From an uncultured Bacteroidales bacterium (GTDB taxonomy: Bacteria > Bacteroidota > Bacteroidia > Bacteroidales > Bacteroidaceae): DNA of 64,000 bases. The stretch covers positions 1 through 64,000 of the forward strand of contig CADCBO010000022.1 in the NCBI GenBank assembly GCA_902799685.1. The letters run 5' to 3'. The stretch's first letter is position 1. The number at the start of each line of letters is the position of its first letter. The translations under genes were made by a program, and so were the position numbers. Shown here in pieces: positions 33,169-41,269 of this stretch. The notes beneath the pieces are model-generated. The model had not been told where the DNA came from. It did not search any database and saw only the letters and a list, made by a program, of their open reading frames with translations.

Positions 33169-34580
33169 ATGAGACAGCTAATCAAAATATCACTCCTCCT
33201 TGTTTTGCTGAACGTATCGGCCGCCGGCAATGCTGCCGGTGGCGATACGGTTCGGTTAACCATGAGCCAGGTTATCCGAATGGCTCAGGAGTCATCGCCG
33301 CAGGCGGTGCAGGCACGCAACACGTTTGAGTCGGCCTGGCTCAGTTACCGCAGTTATAGGGCCAGCATGCTCCCCACCCTGTCACTGTCATCATCGCCGT
33401 CACTTAATCACAGCACCAATTACGTGACTCTGCCCGACGGCACCGAGCAATATGCGCAGAGCAACAGCATGCGCAACAACCTGTCGCTTGACCTTTCACA
33501 GAACGTGTGGTTTACAGGAGGTACCATCTCACTGTCCGGCAGTCTGAGCCGGCTGGACCAGCTGGGCGACAACCCCACACACAGCTACTACTCTCAGCCT
33601 CTGCAACTGAGTTTCTCACAGAGCCTTAACGGATATAACTCATTCAAGTGGAGCCGCAAGACCGAACCCATTGAATACCGCAGGGCACGAAAGCAGTATG
33701 CCGAAACAATGGAGCTGGTGGCATCGCAGGCCGCCATGGTGTTCTTTAATCTGGTATCGGCCCAGACGGAGCTGGAGATAGCCCAGCTCAACCACGCCGC
33801 TACCGACACACTTTACACCTACGGGCTGGGCCGATACAACATAGGCACCATAACCGAGAACGAACTGCTCCAGCTGGAACTCAACAAGCTGAACAGCGAG
33901 ACCAGCATAATGTCATCGCAGATGTCGTTCGATGACGCGGTAGATCAGCTGCGCAACTTCCTTAACCTGACATCGGACACACAGATAGAGGTTGTTACCA
34001 CCGACAGCATTCCGCATTTTACGGTGCCGCTTGACCAGGCAATGGAACTGGCCCGTCAGAACAGCCCCGATATAGAGAGCATGGAGCTGAGCCGTCTGAA
34101 CTCTGAGAGCAATCTGGCATACTACAAGTCACAGGCCGGATTCAAGGCATCCATCTACCTGCGTCTGGGACTGGCTCAGACTGCCGATGAACTGCCCGAG
34201 AGTTTCCGTAACCTTAACGACGAGCAGTCAGTGAGCGTATCAGTCAGCATTCCCATTCTTGACTGGGGACGTGCACGCGGCCGCGTAAAGATTGCACAGA
34301 ACAACCTGGAACTTACCCGTATGCACATAGAGCAGAATGAGGTGAGTTTTGAATGCAGACTGCCCAGCACCGCTATGAGGTGGCGCGCCATCTGTATGTA
34401 AGCGGCAACTCCACCATACTGGACCTGAACTCGGCCATCACCGCCAAGGATTCGGCCTACAGGGGTTACGTATCGGCCCTGAGCCGTTACTGGCAGTTAT
34501 ACTACACCATACGCAGCCTCACAGCTTATGATTTTGACAATAATGAATTAATAGAACAACAAGTTGAATATGGACGTTAA
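33169..34580 (+). pseudogene. TolC-like outer membrane efflux protein, frameshifted near its C-terminus
   Basis: The first reading frame runs from 33169 to 34401 and encodes a signal peptide (LLLVLLNVSAAGNAAGGD), paired TolC-type helical repeats and outer-membrane strands (VRLTMSQVIRMAQESSPQAVQARN; VSVSVSIPILDWGRARGRVKIAQNN). After NEVSFE it falls into unrelated codons (CRLPSTAMRW) and stops. The proper C-terminus (HRYEVARHLYVSGNSTILDLNSAITAKDSAYRGY to YDFDNNELI) is read in a different frame from about 34353 to 34580. The helix normally lying between NEVSFE and RYEVA looks about 25-35 residues too short, so a deletion of some tens of bases is likelier than a single-base slip. The downstream adaptor start overlaps the displaced C-terminus. 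Confidence 0.85.
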
Positions 34581-35820
34581 GTTACCCCCCAAGAAATGGT
34601 ATGTAAAATACCGCATACACATAGTAGCCGGAATTCTGGCTATAGGACTCATAGTGATGCTCATCAAGGTCTCAACCGGCCCCAAGATAATAAGGATAAA
34701 CTCTGACAGCGTGCAGACCGCCACCGTCCAGAGCGGCGAGTTCTCGGAGTACGTGAACGCCGAAGGTACACTCCAGCCCATCCAGACCATCAAGGTCTAT
34801 ACCCGTGAAGGCGGATTTGTGGAGAGCGTTCTGGTTCAGGACGGCGCCTTGGTACATAAAGGTGATACGCTTATGATTCTGAGCGACCCCGAGTTGCAGC
34901 GTACCATTGAGACCGCACGGGAGAGCTGGCGCAAGCAGAACCGCACCTACCGCACCAGCATGATTGAGATGGACCAGCGCCGACTGTCACTGGCACAGAG
35001 CATACTGCAGACCAAGTATGAGCTAAAGCGCCTGGAAAAGGAGCACAACCTGGCACAGGAAGAGTTCCGCATGGGTATCCGTAGCCGCGCCCAGCTTGAT
35101 GTGGCCGATGAAGAGTACAACTACAAGATGGAGACCGTACGCCTGCAACTGGAGAGCCGCCGTCAGGACTCCGTTCTGAACGCAATCCGCCAGGAGGCCC
35201 TGCAGGATGATCTGGCCGAAGCCCAGCGTCAGCTCCGCAAGACCGAGGAACGTCTGAATGACCTTATAGTAACTGCGCCTGCCGACGGCCAGCTGAGCGG
35301 ACTCTCGCTGGAGCCCAGCCAGCGCATAAGCTCCGGCACCGCTATTGCCGACATCAAACGAATGGACCAGTTCCGCATGCGCCTGAGCATAAACGAGTTC
35401 TACATAGATAAGATAACCGTGGGCCAGCCCGCCACCATAACATACGAGAAAAAGACCTACCCCATGACCATCAGCAGCACCGTACCGGAAATCAAAAGCG
35501 GATCATTTGATATCTATCTGGTATTCACGGACTCCATGCCCGATAACGCCCGCATCGGAAAGTCCTATCAGGCCCGCATAGAGATGGGCGGCCAGGCGCA
35601 GTCCATAATAGTGCCCAAGGGCAACTTCTACAACTACACCCACGGCAGCTGGGTATTCAAGGTCAACGCACAGCACACCCACGCCGTCCGCGTACCCGTA
35701 AGCATCGGCCGCCAGAACCCACGCCACTTTGAGATACTTGAAGGCCTCAACCCCGGCGACGAGATAATAATAACCGGCTATGACCGCATATCCGATGCCG
35801 ATGAGGTAGTGCTCAACTGA
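34570..35820 (+). CDS. HlyD/MacA-type periplasmic adaptor
   Basis: About 416 residues. One N-terminal membrane anchor (IHIVAGILAIGLIVMLIKV). The biotinyl-lipoyl half-motif GTLQPIQTIKVYTREGGFVESVLVQDGALVHKGD is followed by a long coiled-coil hairpin (roughly residues 115-230), then the second lipoyl half (LIVTAPADGQLSGLSLEPSQRI) and a beta-barrel and proximal domain (GQPATITYEKKTY; GRQNPRHFEILEGLNPGDEIIITG). It links an inner membrane ABC exporter to TolC. ATG 34570 overlaps the displaced C-terminus of the TolC gene by 11 bases. The operon continues into an FtsX-type permease. Confidence 0.93.
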   Translation: MDVKLPPKKWYVKYRIHIVAGILAIGLIVMLIKVSTGPKIIRINSDSVQTATVQSGEFSEYVNAEGTLQPIQTIKVYTREGGFVESVLVQDGALVHKGDTLMILSDPELQRTIETARESWRKQNRTYRTSMIEMDQRRLSLAQSILQTKYELKRLEKEHNLAQEEFRMGIRSRAQLDVADEEYNYKMETVRLQLESRRQDSVLNAIRQEALQDDLAEAQRQLRKTEERLNDLIVTAPADGQLSGLSLEPSQRISSGTAIADIKRMDQFRMRLSINEFYIDKITVGQPATITYEKKTYPMTISSTVPEIKSGSFDIYLVFTDSMPDNARIGKSYQARIEMGGQAQSIIVPKGNFYNYTHGSWVFKVNAQHTHAVRVPVSIGRQNPRHFEILEGLNPGDEIIITGYDRISDADEVVLN

Positions 35821-35863
35821 AAAAAAAATTTGTCCTTAAGAATAAACTTCAAAATTCCTTATC

Positions 35864-38359
35864 ATGTTTTTGCATTATATCACAATCGCGCTGCGTAACA
35901 TACGCAAGTATGCGTTACAGAACACGGTCAGCATCCTGGGTTTGGCCGCCGGTTTTGTTTGCCTCAGCCTCTCCGCGCTATGGATTCATTTTGAGGAATC
36001 ATTTGATACTTATCATAAGGATGCTGACCGGATTTTCACGTTCTCAAGTTATGAGCATGAGGACGGTACGGAGAGTTATGACGGTCATGTGAATTACTAT
36101 GACCATGATCGCTTGTACAGTTACCCTGAGATAGAGAAGATTTCAAAATTCGTAATTAATGAGCATGAAAAAGAGAACCTGACGGAACTCAAGATTGATA
36201 CTGTGTTTCGCACCATATTTGATCTACCCGTCATATCCGGTAATGAATGGTTCATGCGGGATACAAGTTTCATAGCCATCTCTTCAACATACGCTGACAA
36301 GGCTTTTCATGGGCAGGATCCCATAGGACAGGAACTGGTGGGTAAGACCATAGCAGCGGTTGTAAAAGACTTTGGGCGCATGTCGGCCATTCAGTTCGAT
36401 ATACTATCCTGGCATGATTTCAAGAAACCCGCAAAAACACGTGATGGCTATTGGAATCATAGCGATTTAACGCGCGATGACCTGTTTCCAAGCGTCTTCA
36501 TAAAGATTCATAAGGGGATTGATGTAAAGGCTTTTGCTGAAAAAGTGCGCAACAGTCTTGATGAAGACGAGCATTCTCATTATGAATTGTTACCTATAGC
36601 TGAAATGCACAGGCAGATGGCCAAGAGCGATATGTACGTGAATTATGCACATGTTAAGGTGTTCAGTCTTTTCAGTCTGATGCTGATGCTATGTGCCATA
36701 ATAAACTTCCTGCTGTTCTCACTTAACGGTATCAGGACACGAAGCAGGGAGATGGCCTTAAGAACTGTAAACGGGGCAACCGGATCGTCACTTGTCAAGA
36801 TGCTGGTTACGGAACTGGGAGTGATTCTTGCTGTTGCCATGATTATTGGACTGATATCAGTACAATTTATAAAACAGCAGTTCATAAAGATGGCCGATAT
36901 ACAGATGACCGGAGGATACGTGACCGCCGGCAGTGTTGTTGTGATGATTCTGGTCCTGGCGGTATCGCTGCTGATAAGCATCCTTGCAGTAAGGATTCTG
37001 CGTAAGAGGACCGTGCAGAGTTCCATTACCTCAACCCTAAACATCAGGTTCAGGAAGGTGAGCATAGGAGTTCAGACATTCACAAGCGTGATGTTCCTGT
37101 TCATTGTCATTGTGATGGCCCGACAATTCAAATTCCTGCGTAACAATGAATGGGGATCAAAGATAAATGATATGGCAGTTCTGTCAATTGACAATCCGGT
37201 GAACGGTTGGGCAGGTTATTTGGCTATAAGATATGCATGGTATCCGCCAGCTGATGATGAGCAAGATGTACCTGAAAAAGATGACCACATGAAAGAGTTC
37301 GGGTATGAATATCTGGAGCGGCTTGACGGTCAGTTTGGCTTGACCGCCAAGTTGAGGGCAATTCCTGTTGTAAAAGCATTATACCGGAATTTCGGTGATA
37401 TTGAGAAGATGCATTATGACAGCGAGATATTGTGGCGTGATGCAACAATAAACGGACGGGAACACCTGGATATCAGAGCCATTGATATTGTGGAGCCTGA
37501 AAAGATGGAACTGCTTGATTTAAAAGTTATAGAAGGTACTATTCCTGACCGTCCCCTTCAGAATGATGAGATAGTGATTACAGAGAACGTGAAAAAAGAA
37601 CTAGGGCTTGCTGATATAAATGAAGAGCCGACCATTTCAATTGAACGTTCATACTGGTCAATGGGGTTTTCCGGCTTTGAGGAGAAAAAAGCATACAATA
37701 CTTTCCGGGTAATAGCGGTAGTAAGTGATATTTATCCATACAGGTTTGATACGGCTCCCATAATGTTCATATTATGCGCACCGCACAACCGCCGCCTTAT
37801 GTCTCCAGTAGGACCATCGGGCTGGACAGTAGCTCATATTACAATGACATACGATCATGGCATGAAGGATGTGTTAAGAAATGAAGTGGCGCGTATCATG
37901 GATGAGGCGGGCCTTGAATATGAACTTACTTTCCCCGAGGACCGTTTCTTTGAAAGCCTTGCAAGCCAGGAGCATCTCAAGAATCTGGTGCTGGGGCTTG
38001 GGATAATCTGCATCCTGATTGCCATATTCGGCACATATTCAATGATTGTCCTGGCCTGCCGCGAACGCAAGCGCGAGATTGCCGTACGCAAGGTACACGG
38101 AGCAAAAGTACGTGACATAATAGAGATATTCGGCCGTGAGTATGGCGGAACGCTCCTGCTGTCAACCTTCCTGGCTTTCGGTGTGGGCTACATCATGATG
38201 CACCGCTGGATACAGCAGTATGAGCGCCAGATTACCATAAGCTGGTGGATCTATGCCGTAATATTTGCAGCAATTGTGCTTGTTATCAGCATAACGGTAG
38301 GTCACCAAGTACTTAAGACCGCTAAGGAAAACCCGGCGGACGTGATCAAGAGCGAGTGA
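35864..38359 (+). CDS. MacB/FtsX-type ABC permease (1)
   Basis: 831 residues. The N-terminal membrane helix (ALQNTVSILGLAAGFVCLSLS) is followed by a periplasmic MacB_PCD domain, three FtsX helices near residues 265-385, a second periplasmic domain, and a final three-helix FtsX block with CRERKREIAVRKVHGAKVRDIIEIFGREYG. The C-terminus is ENPADVIKSE. Both halves of the duplicated FtsX layout are present, so one chain provides eight helices. No ATPase gene is in this operon; the ATPase encoded at 43552-44226 is the likely partner. It shows high similarity to the permease at 44359-46911 (ALQNTVS, GLAAGFVCLSLS, KDADRI shared). Confidence 0.93.
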   Translation: MFLHYITIALRNIRKYALQNTVSILGLAAGFVCLSLSALWIHFEESFDTYHKDADRIFTFSSYEHEDGTESYDGHVNYYDHDRLYSYPEIEKISKFVINEHEKENLTELKIDTVFRTIFDLPVISGNEWFMRDTSFIAISSTYADKAFHGQDPIGQELVGKTIAAVVKDFGRMSAIQFDILSWHDFKKPAKTRDGYWNHSDLTRDDLFPSVFIKIHKGIDVKAFAEKVRNSLDEDEHSHYELLPIAEMHRQMAKSDMYVNYAHVKVFSLFSLMLMLCAIINFLLFSLNGIRTRSREMALRTVNGATGSSLVKMLVTELGVILAVAMIIGLISVQFIKQQFIKMADIQMTGGYVTAGSVVVMILVLAVSLLISILAVRILRKRTVQSSITSTLNIRFRKVSIGVQTFTSVMFLFIVIVMARQFKFLRNNEWGSKINDMAVLSIDNPVNGWAGYLAIRYAWYPPADDEQDVPEKDDHMKEFGYEYLERLDGQFGLTAKLRAIPVVKALYRNFGDIEKMHYDSEILWRDATINGREHLDIRAIDIVEPEKMELLDLKVIEGTIPDRPLQNDEIVITENVKKELGLADINEEPTISIERSYWSMGFSGFEEKKAYNTFRVIAVVSDIYPYRFDTAPIMFILCAPHNRRLMSPVGPSGWTVAHITMTYDHGMKDVLRNEVARIMDEAGLEYELTFPEDRFFESLASQEHLKNLVLGLGIICILIAIFGTYSMIVLACRERKREIAVRKVHGAKVRDIIEIFGREYGGTLLLSTFLAFGVGYIMMHRWIQQYERQITISWWIYAVIFAAIVLVISITVGHQVLKTAKENPADVIKSE

Positions 38360-38381
38360 GAATCGTCAATAGTAAAAGGAT

Positions 38382-39593
38382 TCAATAAAGGAATCCGAAT
38401 GCCCAAAGCGGAATCTTCTTATGGCTGGCAATATCAATGTTGTCCAATGCCAGGGCGGCGTTCTTTATATCGTCATCACTTATCTGGGAGAAGTCTTTTC
38501 CCGCTCCTCCTACTTCAATGACAAGATTCTTGTCTATACGGAAATCACCTGTCTTGATGCCTCCGTATTCCACTCTGTGACCGGCTGATGCCAATTGGTT
38601 GCAGAAAAAGGCTTCACGCAGGGTTCCGGTTTCAGGCTCCCTGATACAATATGAATATATTAGATTCGTGTTGTCAAGTAATATCTTGTCAGGTTTCTGA
38701 AGGTCTGTAATGGTATCCATTTCAGTAAACAGATTCCTTATGAGTTTAGCCTCGTTCAAGTACTTCAAATATCGGATAAGTGTAACGCGGTCTATGCTTA
38801 CACTTGAAGACAGTTTGGATATATCTACCTGATATGGAAGCATCTCGGCTATTATTTGTAGAAGAGCTTTTATCTTACGTGTGTTTTCCGGACTGACTCC
38901 ACGGTATTTTGTAAGTTCCGAATCTATGATATAACCTGTTATATTCTCTGTCAGTGTCCTGAATGTTCTCTTCTTTTCAAATGAGAATGGGTAGTATCCC
39001 ATGTGGAGATAGTCATTAAAGTATTCCAATGGCCGGTACAAGGAACGTATATGCGTACAGAATGATCCAGCATTGCCAAGCAGGTAGTCCAATGTTACAG
39101 GCTCCGCCTTTTTGCCGGTCCTGAACCACAGGTATTCCCTAAAAGAGAGCCCCGGCATATCATAAACATCTTGACGCCGTGACAAGTCTGCCTGTCCGTC
39201 ATTGAGTTGAATGAGCGACGATCCGCTTAATACCATTTTCAAACCTTTATAGAGGTCATGAATCTCCTTTATTTCCTTGCTCCAGCCATCATATTTGTGA
39301 ATCTCGTCAATGAACAGATGGCTGCCACCTTGTCTGACAAAATCAGAGGCGGTGTCTGTCAGTGTATGTGTGGCAAAATATGATGAATCTGCCGAGCAGT
39401 AGAGCACATGACGGTCAGTAACATCGTAATGATTCAAAATATATTGCTGCATCAAAGTGGATTTACCCACGCCTTTGGGACCTCTTATAAGAATAAGACG
39501 CGAATCCCAGTCTATGGTCTGCATCAGTTCCCGCTCAAAAGATGTCGGTACATCTGTCAGATACTCAGCATGCCGCTCAAATAACAGTTCCAT
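38382..39593 (-). CDS. AAA_14/DUF4143 ATPase
   Basis: About 403 residues. An N-terminal P-loop ATPase has Walker A LIRGPKGVGKSTLMQQYIL, Walker B SHLFIDEIHKYDGWSKEIK and sensor-like MVLSGSSLIQL. A winged-helix-like region (VDISKLSSSVSIDRVTLIRYLKYLNEAKLI) is followed by a C-terminal nuclease-like DUF4143 region (VEYGGIKTGDFRIDKNLVIEVGG). Function of the family is poorly known. ATG 39593 is used; a TTG at 39611 lies in the -7 region. Two perfect palindromes upstream suggest tight, possibly autogenous, control. Unrelated to the efflux genes on either side. Confidence 0.88.
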   Translation of the reverse strand: MELLFERHAEYLTDVPTSFERELMQTIDWDSRLILIRGPKGVGKSTLMQQYILNHYDVTDRHVLYCSADSSYFATHTLTDTASDFVRQGGSHLFIDEIHKYDGWSKEIKEIHDLYKGLKMVLSGSSLIQLNDGQADLSRRQDVYDMPGLSFREYLWFRTGKKAEPVTLDYLLGNAGSFCTHIRSLYRPLEYFNDYLHMGYYPFSFEKKRTFRTLTENITGYIIDSELTKYRGVSPENTRKIKALLQIIAEMLPYQVDISKLSSSVSIDRVTLIRYLKYLNEAKLIRNLFTEMDTITDLQKPDKILLDNTNLIYSYCIREPETGTLREAFFCNQLASAGHRVEYGGIKTGDFRIDKNLVIEVGGAGKDFSQISDDDIKNAALALDNIDIASHKKIPLWAFGFLY

Positions 39594-39608
39594 GATTCTA
39601 TTTTTTTG

Positions 39609-39671
39609 CAATTATACAACTGTTTATCTGGATAAACAAATTTTTGCCATATTTGTTTATCGCAATAAACA
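39609..39671 (-). promoter_or_regulatory. Promoter of the DUF4143 ATPase gene with twin operators
   Basis: Minus-strand TTTG (39640-39637) and TATAATTG (39616-39609) are 20 bases apart. Two 18-base palindromes, TGTTTAT-N4-ATAAACA, lie at 39621-39638 (between the two boxes) and 39654-39671 (upstream). Their centres are 33 bases apart, about three helical turns. Confidence 0.75.
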
Positions 39672-39708
39672 TATTGAATGGCAATAACACTTGTTTAATG
39701 AATTAACT

Positions 39709-40632
39709 TCAACTGAACTGCAGAGTGAAAACGGTATAGGGATAGTGCGATGAGCAGGTAAGCGTACCCTCATGCAGCTGCATGATCTGGCGCGAGAGGG
39801 CAAGACCAATACCGCTGCCGCTGCCTCTCTTCTTGGTGGAGTAGAAAGGCATGAATATCTGCTCTATCTGACTCTCCGGAATCTCTGGACCATTATTGGT
39901 TACGGTTATGCAGGGCTTGCCTCCGGGGGCCGATGCCATCACGGTAATGCGGCCGTCCTCTACGCCATCGGTTGCCTGGATGGCGTTACGGATAATATTT
40001 ATGAGTGCCAGTGGGATAAGGCTGGAGTCTGCATGGATAACCACATCGCCGGCTTGTTCAAAACGCACGCGGTCCGCACCCGGCTCGGCCTTGAGCAGAG
40101 TCTGAAGGTTGCTAAAAATGCGGGATACGGGGATATCGGTCATTGACGGCTGTGCCAGCACGGTAAGCTGGCGGTATGACTCCAGGAAACTGCACACGTT
40201 ATGAGCCTGGCTGTTTATGATGCTTATGGCCTCACGGCGGTCCTCCTCACTCTGGGCATCGGGGTTCTCCAGCATGAAATCGGTCAGAGAGACAATAGGA
40301 GTCACTGTGTTGCGCAGTTCATGCGTCATCACGCGCAGAATGCGGTCATAGTAGTTCTTGCGGGTTTCCAGTTCATTCTGGTCGCGACGGTAAGAGAGCA
40401 GTATGCGGTTCATATCGGCCGATGCCTGACGCAGCAGCACATCATCGGTCTCAGGGATATGCAGCATCAGGTCATTGTTCTTGATGGCCCGCGCCATCAT
40501 CTCTATGCCCATAAGTACGGCCAGCGGCGCGTAGCCTTTAATACAGAGCCACACGCCAACTGCCGGCAGAGCCATTACCATCACGACCGATGCCGTCACA
40601 TGCAGAGTGTAATGCCGGCTATAAGATACCAT
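39709..40632 (-). CDS. Membrane sensor histidine kinase
   Basis: 307 residues. One or two membrane helices at the N-terminus (VTASVVMVMALPAVGVWLCI and APLAVLMGIEMMA) with almost no periplasmic loop. The HisKA box is RVMTHELRNTVTP, with His104 as phosphoacceptor. The ATPase domain has NIIRNAIQATDG (N box), GGKPCITVTNNGPEIPE and RGSGSGIGLALSRQIMQLHEG (G2). Because it lacks a sizeable sensor domain, it may sense membrane events or a partner such as the nearby permeases. It overlaps the response regulator gene by 14 bases, which lies upstream in the same transcript. Confidence 0.93.
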   Translation of the reverse strand: MVSYSRHYTLHVTASVVMVMALPAVGVWLCIKGYAPLAVLMGIEMMARAIKNNDLMLHIPETDDVLLRQASADMNRILLSYRRDQNELETRKNYYDRILRVMTHELRNTVTPIVSLTDFMLENPDAQSEEDRREAISIINSQAHNVCSFLESYRQLTVLAQPSMTDIPVSRIFSNLQTLLKAEPGADRVRFEQAGDVVIHADSSLIPLALINIIRNAIQATDGVEDGRITVMASAPGGKPCITVTNNGPEIPESQIEQIFMPFYSTKKRGSGSGIGLALSRQIMQLHEGTLTCSSHYPYTVFTLQFS

Positions 40633-41215
40633 GATGTTTCATCTTGTTGTACAGCGTCTGACGGCTAATGCCCAGTTTCTCGGCAGCAGTGGTAAGGTTG
40701 CGCCCGCTTGACTCCAACACCCGCTGGATGGTTAGTTTTTCCATTTCATCGAGTGAGCTGGGTACCTCCTGCTGTTCAGTCTCCGCTGCAGCGGGATTCT
40801 TCTGCTTTTCGGCATAGAGTGCATCACGCTTGGCAATTGCCTCCTGGAGTTTGCGTATCAAATCATTGTTGTCCCAGGGCTTCTGGATAAAGTCCAGAGC
40901 CCCTTTCTTAAGCGATGTCACCGCCAGGCCCACATCGCCAAATGCCGTTATCATAACCACAGCCGGAGGATTGTCCAGCCCGCTGCGGCTCATTATACGG
41001 TCCAGCCAGAACAGGCCGTCCTGCCCGTCCAGCTTATCGGACCCAAAGTTCATGTCCAGCAGCACCGCATCCACATCGCCCGCACTTATCAGAGCCGGGA
41101 TTAGCTGCGGGTCACTTACTGCCACCACAGTACGGAACACGCTTTTGAGCACAATCTTAAGCGTACTCAAAACCGCCGTATTATCATCAATCACAAGAAT
41201 CTTAGCGTCTGTCAT
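40619..41215 (-). CDS. Response regulator: receiver plus Fis-type HTH, no AAA+ domain
   Basis: 198 residues. Receiver domain with acidic pocket IDD (10-11), phosphoacceptor Asp54 in LLDMNFG, Thr in MITAFG and Lys in IQKPWD. A short linker rich in Glu/Ala leads directly to a Fis-type helix-turn-helix (LTIQRVLESSGRNLTTAAEKLGISRQTLYNKMKHHG). The sigma-54-activating AAA+ module that separates these parts in NtrC-type regulators of similar efflux loci is absent, making it RegA/PrrA-like. It is the best candidate to bind the motif shared by the four efflux promoters. A TATCTTTG box at 41230-41223 lies very close to its ATG. Confidence 0.92.
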   Translation of the reverse strand: MTDAKILVIDDNTAVLSTLKIVLKSVFRTVVAVSDPQLIPALISAGDVDAVLLDMNFGSDKLDGQDGLFWLDRIMSRSGLDNPPAVVMITAFGDVGLAVTSLKKGALDFIQKPWDNNDLIRKLQEAIAKRDALYAEKQKNPAAAETEQQEVPSSLDEMEKLTIQRVLESSGRNLTTAAEKLGISRQTLYNKMKHHGIL

Positions 41216-41230
41216 AACACCACAAAGATA

Positions 41231-41269
41231 TGAAAAAATGACGCAAAGGGGTTGTTTCCCTTTGCGTCA
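41231..41269 (-). terminator. Terminator of the ATPase-permease operon
   Basis: Arms TGACGCAAAGGG (41239-41250) and CCCTTTGCGTCA (41258-41269) form a perfect 12-base stem followed on the minus strand by six T. The permease stop codon is inside the stem. The motif GACGCAAAGGGG recurs in the terminator at 50451. Confidence 0.85.

Noticed and set aside
34353-34580. Separate small gene of 75 codons
   Set aside because: Its sequence is the C-terminal part of the TolC family in a shifted frame, so it belongs to the broken gene.
37540-37560. Third GGGGACGG-type repeat element (ACCGTCCCCTTC) in permease 1
   Set aside because: Only a short core match, with no inverted partner arm nearby.
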